Shown here in pieces: positions 1 through 6,318 of a stretch of 6,969 bases of DNA (position 1 is its first letter; every line of letters begins with the position of its first letter). A program made the translations under genes and the position numbers. The stretch is taken from assembly GCA_020347585.1 (NCBI GenBank), contig CP070733.1, positions 677,045-684,013 on the forward strand. The letters run 5' to 3'. The notes below the pieces were generated by a model, which saw only the letters and a program-made list of their open reading frames with translations, searched no databases and was not told where the DNA came from. The DNA is from Pseudomonadota bacterium (lineage in GTDB: Bacteria; Pseudomonadota; Gammaproteobacteria; CAMYNG01).

Positions 1-1968
1 AGGTTGGATCACGGTGCCACGCATACGCACGTCCTCCACGCACTCGGTCGGCAGCTCACGCAGAAAACGCGACGGTCGCGCGTTTTGTTCCTCGCCATAC
101 AGACGGCGCTTCTCCGCAAAGCTCAGCGTGAGGTGCTGCATGGCGCGTGTCATACCCACGTAGCACAGGCGACGCTCCTCCTCGAGTCGGCCCGGCTCTT
201 CGACCGACAGGCGGTGTGGGAACAGCCCTTCCTCCATACCACAAAGAAACACCTGCGGAAACTCCAGCCCCTTGGCCGAATGCAGCGTCATAAGCTGCAC
301 ACAGTCTTCCCATTCCTCGGCCTGGCGCTCGCCCGCCTCGAGCGCTGCATGTGACAGAAAGGCGGAGAGTTCATCCATGTCTTGCAACTCGTCGTCCGGC
401 TCCTCGCTGCTGAAAAAACGCGCCGCGTTGACCAATTCTTCGAGGTTCTCGAGGCGCGCCTGGCCGCGCTCACCCCTCTCGCGCGTGTAGTGGTCCCACA
501 GTCCACTGGCCTCGATGGCGTGCTGCACCTGTTCGTGCAACGCCAGGCCCTGCGTGTCGTCGCCCATGCGCTCAATGAGGTCCACGAATGCCTGCAGCGC
601 CGACAGCGCGCGTGATGCGAGTTCGCGGTGCTCTATAACCGCATGGGTGGCCTGCCACATCGACACCCCGTTTAGCCGCGCATAGTCGCGCACCTGCGCC
701 AAGGTACGCCCGCCGATGCCGCGCGTGGGCAGATTGACGATACGTTCGAACGAGGCGTCATCGGCACGATTGGCAACCAACCGCAAATAGGCTAGCGCAT
801 CCTTGATCTCCTGGCGCTCGAAAAAGCGCAGACCGCCGTAGACTCGGTACGGTACCCCCGACTGGATCAACGCCTCTTCAAGTACGCGTGACTGGGCATT
901 GGAGCGGTACAGGATCGCGCATTCGCTGCGCTGCCCGCCGTCCTCGGCCCAGGCGCGGACTTGTTCAACCACGTAGCGGGCCTCGTCCTGATCGTTATAT
1001 GCCGCGTACAGTCGAATCGCCTCGCCCTGTTCGTCGGCCGTCCACAATTCCTTACCCATGCGGCCCACGTTGTGGGCAATGAGGGCGTTGGCCGCGCTCA
1101 GGATGGTGCCGGTGGAACGGTAGTTCTGTTCCAGGCGATAGATAGTGGTACGCGCGAAGTCGCGCTCGAACTGCTGGATGTTCTCCACCCGAGCGCCACG
1201 CCAACCGTAGATGGACTGGTCGTCATCGCCGACAGCAAACACGCAACCCTGCTCACCGGCCAGCGTGCGCAACCAGGCGTATTGGATGGTGTTGGTGTCC
1301 TGGAACTCATCCACCAGGATATGGCGGAAGCGACCCTGATAGTGCTGCAGCACATCGGGGCGCTGCTGCCATAGTTCGTGGGCGCGCAGCAGCAGCTCGG
1401 CAAAATCCACCAACCCGGAGCGCCGGCAAAAATGTTCGTAGGCCCGGTAGATTTCGATCATGTGCCGCAGGTAAGGGTCGCCGTGGTGATCAAGGTGCTG
1501 TGGGCGCAAGCCCTCATCCTTGCGCGCATTGATGTACCACTGCGCTTCCCGCGGTTGCCAGCGCGACTCGTCGATACCCATTTCGCGTACCACGCGCTTG
1601 ACGGCGCGCAGCTGATCCTCGCTGTCGAGGATCTGGAAATCCTGCGGCAGCTCGGCGTCCTTCCAGTGCGCGCGTAACAGGCGGTGCGCGATGCTATGAA
1701 AGGTACCAACCCACAGCGCGCCGGTGGGAACGCCCAGCAGCTGCTCGATGCGCCCGCGCATCTCCCCGGCAGCCTTGTTGGTAAACGTCACCGCCAGGAT
1801 GCCATAGGGCGATACCTGCTCGGCCTGCATCAGCCAGGCGATGCGGTGTACAAGGACCCGTGTCTTGCCGCTGCCGGCCCCGGCCAGCACCAGCACGTTA
1901 CCGGGTGCGGCGCAAACCGCCTCGCGCTGGGCGTCGTTCAGCGGGTCGAGAATATTCGAAACATCCAT
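1..1968 (-). CDS. uvrD: DNA helicase II UvrD (3' end beyond window edge)
   Basis: ATP-dependent 3'-5' superfamily 1A helicase that removes the incised strand in nucleotide excision repair and methyl-directed mismatch repair; cytoplasmic. The frame is open without a stop from ATG at 1968 to position 1, giving 656 residues. It starts MDVSNILDPLNDAQREAV, nearly the E. coli UvrD N-terminus, which fixes the start. Motifs fall at E. coli numbering: Q-motif Gln14, Walker A AGSGKT with Lys35, DEFQDTN with Asp220-Glu221, GDDDQSIYGWRG with Gln251, QNYRST with Arg284. TLHSAKGLEF is near 561-570 and VGMTRA near 604-609. E. coli UvrD has 720 residues, so roughly 60-70 C-terminal residues (the Tudor-like tail) lie outside the window; this is a window cut, not a mutation. 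The close match over the N-terminus, the 2B region and the ELPTECVED segment argues for UvrD over Rep or PcrA. No good Shine-Dalgarno is visible before the ATG. Confidence 0.97.
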   Translation of the reverse strand, partial: MDVSNILDPLNDAQREAVCAAPGNVLVLAGAGSGKTRVLVHRIAWLMQAEQVSPYGILAVTFTNKAAGEMRGRIEQLLGVPTGALWVGTFHSIAHRLLRAHWKDAELPQDFQILDSEDQLRAVKRVVREMGIDESRWQPREAQWYINARKDEGLRPQHLDHHGDPYLRHMIEIYRAYEHFCRRSGLVDFAELLLRAHELWQQRPDVLQHYQGRFRHILVDEFQDTNTIQYAWLRTLAGEQGCVFAVGDDDQSIYGWRGARVENIQQFERDFARTTIYRLEQNYRSTGTILSAANALIAHNVGRMGKELWTADEQGEAIRLYAAYNDQDEARYVVEQVRAWAEDGGQRSECAILYRSNAQSRVLEEALIQSGVPYRVYGGLRFFERQEIKDALAYLRLVANRADDASFERIVNLPTRGIGGRTLAQVRDYARLNGVSMWQATHAVIEHRELASRALSALQAFVDLIERMGDDTQGLALHEQVQHAIEASGLWDHYTRERGERGQARLENLEELVNAARFFSSEEPDDELQDMDELSAFLSHAALEAGERQAEEWEDCVQLMTLHSAKGLEFPQVFLCGMEEGLFPHRLSVEEPGRLEEERRLCYVGMTRAMQHLTLSFAEKRRLYGEEQNARPSRFLRELPTECVEDVRMRGTVIQP

Positions 1969-2079
1969 ACTAGAATGGTATCAAACGGCAGCCTGCGCCC
2001 GGCGGCGAAATTCCCCTGCCCGACGTGGCGGTTTTATGTCCCGGACGCGTGGCCTGCCGAGATATTCAACATCAATGCA
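1969..2079. promoter_or_regulatory. Divergent intergenic region, uvrD / diguanylate cyclase
   Basis: This 111-bp gap separates two divergently read genes and must hold the uvrD promoter, and probably that of the cyclase. I see no convincing -35/-10 pair for either direction. A TAGAAT hexamer at 1971-1976 resembles a -10 box for the plus strand but has no -35 partner. No LexA-type CTG-N10-CAG box, as found before E. coli uvrD, is visible. An in-frame ATG at 1975 would extend the cyclase by 35 residues but would leave only 6 bp between the divergent starts, so I treat this stretch as non-coding. Confidence 0.5.
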
Positions 2080-3738
2080 ATGGATGTCCCGAACAAAGGG
2101 GTACAAGCACGGCTCGCCGCTTTGCGCCACGACTACGCACAAAAGCTGCCCGGGCGGCTGGCGGCGATCGCGGGCAACTGGCAGCGGCTGTGCAACGACG
2201 CGCACGACGCCGTAACGCTTGATTCGCTCATTCACCAGTGCCACAAGCTCGCTGGCTCGGCCACGACATTCGGCTTTCCCGATGTCACGGCGCTGGCGCG
2301 CGACGTTGAGCACCTGCTGCGCGTTGTGCAGTCCGGTGAGCATACCCTAATTGAGGTTCACGACCAGATAGACATCGGCCTCAACGCCCTGGCCGCGCAA
2401 GGCGATCTGCAACCGACAGGCAAGCCGGCCGCGCACCCCGCGTCCGCCACACCGATTCCTGCATCGCCATGCGGCTCGCCCATCTACGTCGCGGTCGCGC
2501 CCGACGATTCGCGTGCGACGCTGTGTGAACAACTGGCGCACCACCACTTCGAGGTAGGAGCCTTTGCCACCGGCAAGGAGTTGCTCGACGCCTGCCGGGG
2601 TGAGCCACCTGCGGCGCTCATTGTTGATGCCGAATTACCGGACATGACGGCAAGCAATGTGCTCGAAGAATTGCGGGATACCGTAACGAGAGCGATCCCG
2701 TCCGTGGTTGTTTCCGCGGACGGCTCACTCACGACGCGACTGAGCGCCGTGCGGGCCGGTGCCTCGGCCTTCTTCACCCGGCCACCGGATATGCCGACCC
2801 TGCTCGACGAGATCGACGCCCTAATACGCCAGCGCCGCAGTGATCCCTACCGCATCCTGATTATCGATGATGATGCCGACAATGCGCAGTATGTCGCACA
2901 TACCCTCGAGGACAGTGGAATGCGCACTGCCATCGTCACTGATCCATTGTGCATGTTGCAGGCACTCGAGGAGTTTCGTCCCGAACTAATCCTGATGGAT
3001 CTCTACATGCCCGCAGCGAGCGGCGCCGAACTGGTGGCAGTGATCCGCCAGCAGCACAACCACGCCGGAACACCGATCGTCTACCTATCCGCCGAGAGTG
3101 AAACCTTCGTCAAGCTCAGCGCAATGAAACACGGCGCAGACGATTTTATCTCCAAGCCAATAGCGCCGGAGCACCTGGTGAGCACGATACTTGCACGCGT
3201 ACAACGCTTTCGGCAGATCCGCTCACTGGTGATCAACGACAGCCTCACCGGGCTGCTGGATCACGGTAACACCAGGGACAAGCTCGCCGCCGAGGTAGCG
3301 CGCGCCGCGCGCAATGGGCACCCGCTCAGCTTTGCAATGCTCGACATCGACAATTTCAAGGAAGTCAATGATACATATGGCCACACCGCCGGTGACGCAG
3401 TGATCAGGGCGTTGGCCCGCTTGTTGCGGCGCGGACTGCGCCGCGTGGACAGCGTAGGTCGCTATGGCGGTGAGGAGTTCGCAGTGATCCTGCCCGAAAC
3501 CGACCTCGCCAACGCGGCTAAGGCACTGGAACGCATTCGCGACCAGTTTGCCGGCCTGCGCCACAGTCACGGCCACGAGGAGTTTTCCATCACATTGAGC
3601 TGTGGACTGGCGCGTTTCCCCGACTGCAGCGATGCGTCGCGGCTCAACGATGCCGCCGATAACGCGCTGTACCAAGCTAAGGCGCAGGGGCGCAACCGGG
3701 TGTGTGTGTACTCCGGTAGCGGGTCGGGCTCACCCTAG
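2080..3738 (+). CDS. Hpt-REC-REC-GGDEF diguanylate cyclase
   Basis: Soluble response-regulator cyclase, 552 residues, predicted to make cyclic di-GMP from two GTP. Domains: Hpt (about 1-105) with acceptor His55 in CHKLAGSA; a Pro/Ala-rich linker (about 108-133); REC1 (about 135-250) with Asp142/143, acceptor Asp183 and Ser212, but Arg234 where Lys is expected; REC2 (about 259-380) with Asp263-265, acceptor Asp307, Ser337 and Lys359; GGDEF (387-545). The cyclase domain begins DSLTG and has Asp422, Asn430, Asp439 and a GGEEF signature at 463-467, matching the metal and GTP ligands of PleD. RVVD-type inhibitory site is present as RRVD at 454-457, the usual five residues before GGEEF, so product inhibition is likely. 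No membrane segment or EAL domain is seen. The frame stays open upstream to 1684 inside antisense uvrD; ATG 2080 is chosen because it leaves a divergent gap and starts just before the Hpt helix, although its Shine-Dalgarno is poor. Its 3' end overlaps the rubredoxin reductase gene by 9 bp. Confidence 0.93.
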   Translation: MDVPNKGVQARLAALRHDYAQKLPGRLAAIAGNWQRLCNDAHDAVTLDSLIHQCHKLAGSATTFGFPDVTALARDVEHLLRVVQSGEHTLIEVHDQIDIGLNALAAQGDLQPTGKPAAHPASATPIPASPCGSPIYVAVAPDDSRATLCEQLAHHHFEVGAFATGKELLDACRGEPPAALIVDAELPDMTASNVLEELRDTVTRAIPSVVVSADGSLTTRLSAVRAGASAFFTRPPDMPTLLDEIDALIRQRRSDPYRILIIDDDADNAQYVAHTLEDSGMRTAIVTDPLCMLQALEEFRPELILMDLYMPAASGAELVAVIRQQHNHAGTPIVYLSAESETFVKLSAMKHGADDFISKPIAPEHLVSTILARVQRFRQIRSLVINDSLTGLLDHGNTRDKLAAEVARAARNGHPLSFAMLDIDNFKEVNDTYGHTAGDAVIRALARLLRRGLRRVDSVGRYGGEEFAVILPETDLANAAKALERIRDQFAGLRHSHGHEEFSITLSCGLARFPDCSDASRLNDAADNALYQAKAQGRNRVCVYSGSGSGSP

Positions 3739-4875
3739 TAGCGGCGGCAGGAGTTTAGTCAGGGCCTGTTTTTCGGCCACCGTCGCACCGGTCAGTGCAA
3801 AGCCCAGCAACTCCCCACCCTCACTGTAGCAACAGGCCTTCACCCCGCCCTCGCTTGCCTCGATCTGCCACTGGCACTGCGCGTCGCGCGCCGGCGGTGA
3901 CACCACCACCGGATGCAGCGGGGTCTTTACCACCACCGGCATGGCAGGATAATTCAGCGGCGTTGGCGTACCGTAGAGCGTTGCAGCCAGCGCGCGCGCT
4001 GCATGCATGATGGGCATCACGAAGGGCAGCACCAGGCCGTCAACCTCAGCGCAATCGCCCAGCGCATAGATGTTCGGATCGGAACTCCGCAAATGGCGAT
4101 CGACCACAACACCGCGGTTAACCACTAGGTCGGCTTCGTCCGCCAGCGCCGTATTGGGCCGCAGGCCGATGGCCGACAACACGGCATCCACCTGAATGCA
4201 ATCACCATCGGCGAGGCGCAACTCCAGCGCATCGCCGGCATGGTTGATCTCCATCGCGGTAGTACCGAGGTGCCAATGCACTCCCGCATCGCCCATGACG
4301 TGCTGCAATCGCTCACCTGCTTCGAGTGGCAGCAGGCGATCGAGCGCCTGCGGCGCGCGACCGATCACGTGCACGGTATACCCGGCGCCCAGCAGATCGT
4401 TGGCAAACTCGCAGCCGATCAATCCCGCGCCAACAACGGCGACCCGATGCACCGGGTCGATACACTCGCGCAAGTGCGCGTAGTCCTCAAGATTGTTGAC
4501 ATGCATCACCGCGTCGGCCGCATCGCCTGACACCGGCAACTCAATGGGGGTGGCACCGACTGCCAGCACCAGCCGGTCGTAGGGCACCTCGGGACCATCG
4601 GTGATTAGCCGGCGCTGCGCCGTGTCGATGCGCAGCACCCGGGTGCGGGCGTGAATGGTCGCCGCAAGATCCGCGGCCATCTTATCCGCGTCGGCCATTG
4701 CCAGTTCGTCGGCGCCCTTGCCCTTGGCCAGCGCGTTGGACAGCATGGGCTTGGAGTAAGAGCGCCCGTCGTCCGCGCACACCACAGTCAGTGAGATATC
4801 GCCGTTTAGCTTGCGCAGCTCCCTGGCAAGCGTGTACCCGGCCAGACCGCTACCAACAATGACAACAGATTGCAT
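3730..4875 (-). CDS. rubB: Rubredoxin-NAD(+) reductase (FAD-dependent)
   Basis: Cytoplasmic flavoprotein that passes electrons from NADH through FAD to rubredoxin, which feeds alkane hydroxylase or other oxygen-consuming systems. At 381 residues it has the normal family length. The N-terminal FAD-binding motif GSGLAG is at 8-13, the SYSKPMLS segment at 39-46, the ATG-type motif VGATP at 106-110, the NAD-binding motif GAGLIG at 149-154, and the second FAD motif YALGDCAEVDG at 270-280 with Asp274. The small C-terminal domain (about 315-381), with KTPLHPVVVSPP near 317-328, is characteristic of rubredoxin reductases such as P. aeruginosa PA5349 and separates them from ferredoxin reductases and nitrite reductase NirB. 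ATG 4875 has a well-placed GGAAG. No rubredoxin gene lies beside it in this window, unlike in Pseudomonas. The function call rests on recalled similarity; another small-electron-carrier reductase is the alternative. Confidence 0.9.
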   Translation of the reverse strand: MQSVVIVGSGLAGYTLARELRKLNGDISLTVVCADDGRSYSKPMLSNALAKGKGADELAMADADKMAADLAATIHARTRVLRIDTAQRRLITDGPEVPYDRLVLAVGATPIELPVSGDAADAVMHVNNLEDYAHLRECIDPVHRVAVVGAGLIGCEFANDLLGAGYTVHVIGRAPQALDRLLPLEAGERLQHVMGDAGVHWHLGTTAMEINHAGDALELRLADGDCIQVDAVLSAIGLRPNTALADEADLVVNRGVVVDRHLRSSDPNIYALGDCAEVDGLVLPFVMPIMHAARALAATLYGTPTPLNYPAMPVVVKTPLHPVVVSPPARDAQCQWQIEASEGGVKACCYSEGGELLGFALTGATVAEKQALTKLLPPLLG

Positions 4876-4881
4876 CTTTCG

Positions 4882-4886
4882 CTTCC
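4882..4886 (-). promoter_or_regulatory. Ribosome binding site of rubredoxin reductase
   Basis: Read on the minus strand, GGAAG lies six bases before the ATG at 4875. It is the clearest Shine-Dalgarno in the window and supports that start codon over downstream candidates. Confidence 0.7.
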
Positions 4887-4907
4887 GTTACGGTGCGTGT
4901 TACTGCC

Positions 4908-4923
4908 GTGACAACGCCGTCAC
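4908..4923. repeat. Inverted repeat GTGAC-N6-GTCAC
   Basis: A perfect 5-bp inverted repeat with a 6-bp spacer. Within it, ACAACG at 4911-4916 recurs at 4922-4927, 11 bp away, about one helical turn. Placement in a divergent promoter region suggests a possible operator. Such a short repeat can arise by chance in GC-rich DNA. Confidence 0.4.
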
Positions 4924-4927
4924 AACG

Positions 4928-4941
4928 TGTGCTGCAACACA
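4928..4941. repeat. Near-palindrome TGTGCTGCAACACA
   Basis: A 14-bp near-palindrome in which six of seven base pairs are symmetric. It sits directly upstream of the extended -10 box of the lipoprotein gene, where a bound protein could block or recruit RNA polymerase. Operator function is inferred from position and symmetry only. Confidence 0.4.
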
Positions 4942-4950
4942 TGCGATAAT
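4942..4950 (+). promoter_or_regulatory. Extended -10 promoter element for the lipoprotein gene
   Basis: TGCGATAAT fits the extended -10 pattern (TG, one base, then a hexamer matching TATAAT at five of six positions). No good -35 box lies 16-18 bp upstream, where ACAACG is found, but extended -10 promoters can work without one. Transcription would start near 4957, leaving a leader of about 50 bases before the ATG at 5007. Confidence 0.45.
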
Positions 4951-5006
4951 GCGGCCACGCAAGTAGGCGTTGCCCGTTGAAATCAGATCAAAAATCGGAC
5001 ACAGCG

Positions 5007-6278
5007 ATGGTATACACGCGCATCATAGCACTCGTGCTGTGGCTTGCCGCCTGTAGCGAACCGGCCGCACGCGGCGCGCAGGAGATACCGGTATCGCTGG
5101 GCGAGGGCGTCGAGGCCATAGTCACGGTTCACTCGGCGCAGGGCTCGCGCCTGGTGATCTGGCTACCCTCAGAGCACGGCTTTCCGTCCTATCACGCCAA
5201 CGTCGCCGCAAAACTCGCCGGGCAGGGTATTGAAACGTGGCAGGCCGACCTGTTCTCGGCGTACTTTCTGCCGGTGCAGCCGAGCAGCATCGATGCGGTG
5301 CCGCCCGGTGCGACCGCCGCACTGATTGAGCATGCCATAGCCACGCGCAAGAAGACGGTCTACCTGCTGGCAAGCGGGCGCGGCGCGGTGCTGGCGCTGC
5401 GCGGCGCCCGCCAGTGGCAGCAGCAGCACCCGGACAATCCGGCCCTTGGCGGTGCGCTGTTACTACACCCCAACCTCTACGTCGGCACCCCCGAGCCGGG
5501 CGCACCGGCCGACTACCTGCGCATCGCTTCGGCTACCAACCTGCCACTGTTTGTGCTGCAACCGGCGCTCTCGCCGTGGCGCTGGCAACTGGCCGAACTC
5601 AACCGGCGCCTGTCGTCCGGGGGTAGCGAGGTGTACCTGAAAAAGCTGCCTGGCCTGCGCGATCGCTTTCACTTCCGACCCGATGCCACCCCCGAGGAGC
5701 TGGCGTTTGCGCAGCGATTGCCGCGGGTACTCGCGAGCGCCCTACCGCTGCTCGACGCCCATGCGCGCCCACGCCGGGCCGTGGCGCTCAAGGCAAACGG
5801 GGGCGATACGCGCGGCACCATAAAGCGCGCAGTACAACTGCGCCCCTATCGCGGCGAACCCGCCCCGCCCGCCCTCGCGCTACCGGACCTCGACGACAAA
5901 GCAGTGGATCTCGCGGCGCTCAGGGGCCAGGTGGTGCTGGTTAACTTCTGGGCGAGCTGGTGCCCGCCGTGCGTACACGAGATGCCATCCATGCAACGCC
6001 TCGCCGATCGCCTTGCCGGCAAGCCGTTCACACTGCTGGCCGTCAACATGGCAGAGGACAAGGCAACCATTCGCCGGTTTCTCGACACCAAGGTAAAGGT
6101 GGACTTCCCCATCCTGCTGGACAGCGACGGGGCGGCGCTGAAGCGCTGGAAGGTGTTCGCCTTCCCGACCAGCTACGTGATCGACAAGAACGGCAGAATA
6201 CGTTACGCGCTGTTCGGCTCTATCGATTGGGACACGCCGCAAACCATCGCGGTATTTGAGAAACTGCTCGCAGAGTAA
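5007..6278 (+). CDS. Lipoprotein: alpha/beta-hydrolase-like domain fused to TlpA/ResA thioredoxin
   Basis: Predicted exported lipoprotein, 423 residues, acting in thiol-disulfide exchange in the periplasm. Residues 1-15 form a short signal peptide (MVYTR, then a hydrophobic core) ending in lipobox LAAC with lipidated Cys16; Ser at +2 suggests outer-membrane sorting. Residues about 27-250 look like an alpha/beta-hydrolase fold: strand LVIWLPSEHG, helix, strand TVYLLASGRGA, strand GALLLHP, strand LPLFVLQPALSP. The nucleophile elbow reads A-S-G-R-G, with Gly124 where Ser is expected, and the acid position seems to be Ser189, so ordinary hydrolase activity is doubtful. Residues about 285-423 form a TlpA/ResA/DsbE-type domain with WASWCPPC (Cys319, Cys322) and cis-Pro387 in FAFPTSY. 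The upstream in-frame TTG at 4977 would add 10 polar residues before the signal peptide; ATG 5007 has GGA seven bases upstream and a better export signal. The thioredoxin part is secure; the N-terminal fold is inferred by pattern, and I know no gene name. Confidence 0.85.
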   Translation: MVYTRIIALVLWLAACSEPAARGAQEIPVSLGEGVEAIVTVHSAQGSRLVIWLPSEHGFPSYHANVAAKLAGQGIETWQADLFSAYFLPVQPSSIDAVPPGATAALIEHAIATRKKTVYLLASGRGAVLALRGARQWQQQHPDNPALGGALLLHPNLYVGTPEPGAPADYLRIASATNLPLFVLQPALSPWRWQLAELNRRLSSGGSEVYLKKLPGLRDRFHFRPDATPEELAFAQRLPRVLASALPLLDAHARPRRAVALKANGGDTRGTIKRAVQLRPYRGEPAPPALALPDLDDKAVDLAALRGQVVLVNFWASWCPPCVHEMPSMQRLADRLAGKPFTLLAVNMAEDKATIRRFLDTKVKVDFPILLDSDGAALKRWKVFAFPTSYVIDKNGRIRYALFGSIDWDTPQTIAVFEKLLAE

Positions 6279-6318
6279 CCAGGCGTGCTCAACCAGATCA
6301 CAAGTACCTGAAACTCGC
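6279..6318. other. Convergent gap, lipoprotein / hemF
   Basis: This 40-bp space lies between two facing stop codons. I see no GC-rich hairpin followed by a T run in either direction, so no intrinsic terminator is called. AACCAG occurs twice (6277-6282 and 6291-6296), probably by chance. Confidence 0.5.

Larger units (their letters stand above)
4876..5006. promoter_or_regulatory. Divergent control region, rubredoxin reductase / thioredoxin lipoprotein
   Basis: This 131-bp gap lies between two divergent genes. It contains two neighbouring inverted repeats and an extended -10 box for the plus strand (listed separately). For the minus strand I see only weak hexamers: TTGTGA and TAACAC separated by 17 bases, read toward the reductase gene. 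No riboswitch or small ORF is evident. The spacing would allow one regulator to act on both genes, but this is inference. Confidence 0.5.

Noticed and set aside
4..354. 116-codon plus-strand ORF at the left edge
   Set aside because: Antisense to UvrD motifs V and VI; low-complexity, arginine- and leucine-rich shadow of GC-rich coding sequence.
961..1374. 137-codon plus-strand ORF inside uvrD
   Set aside because: It is antisense to the helicase core (motifs II-IV), whose frame is unbroken and matches E. coli UvrD residue for residue; the ORF product has no recognisable domain.
1981..2343. 120-codon minus-strand ORF covering the uvrD upstream gap
   Set aside because: Mostly antisense to the Hpt domain; arginine-rich composition typical of a shadow frame and no family match that I can see.
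3223..3675. 150-codon minus-strand ORF
   Set aside because: Entirely antisense to the GGDEF domain, whose catalytic residues are all in place; no domain seen.
4977..5006. TTG start for the lipoprotein
   Set aside because: It would place ten polar residues ahead of an already complete signal peptide; ATG 5007 gives a normal lipoprotein signal.
5880..6242. 120-codon minus-strand ORF
   Set aside because: Antisense to the thioredoxin domain with its WCPPC motif; no independent support.
6279..6318. Possible bidirectional terminator between the convergent genes
   Set aside because: No stable stem with a T tail can be drawn in the 40 bases.
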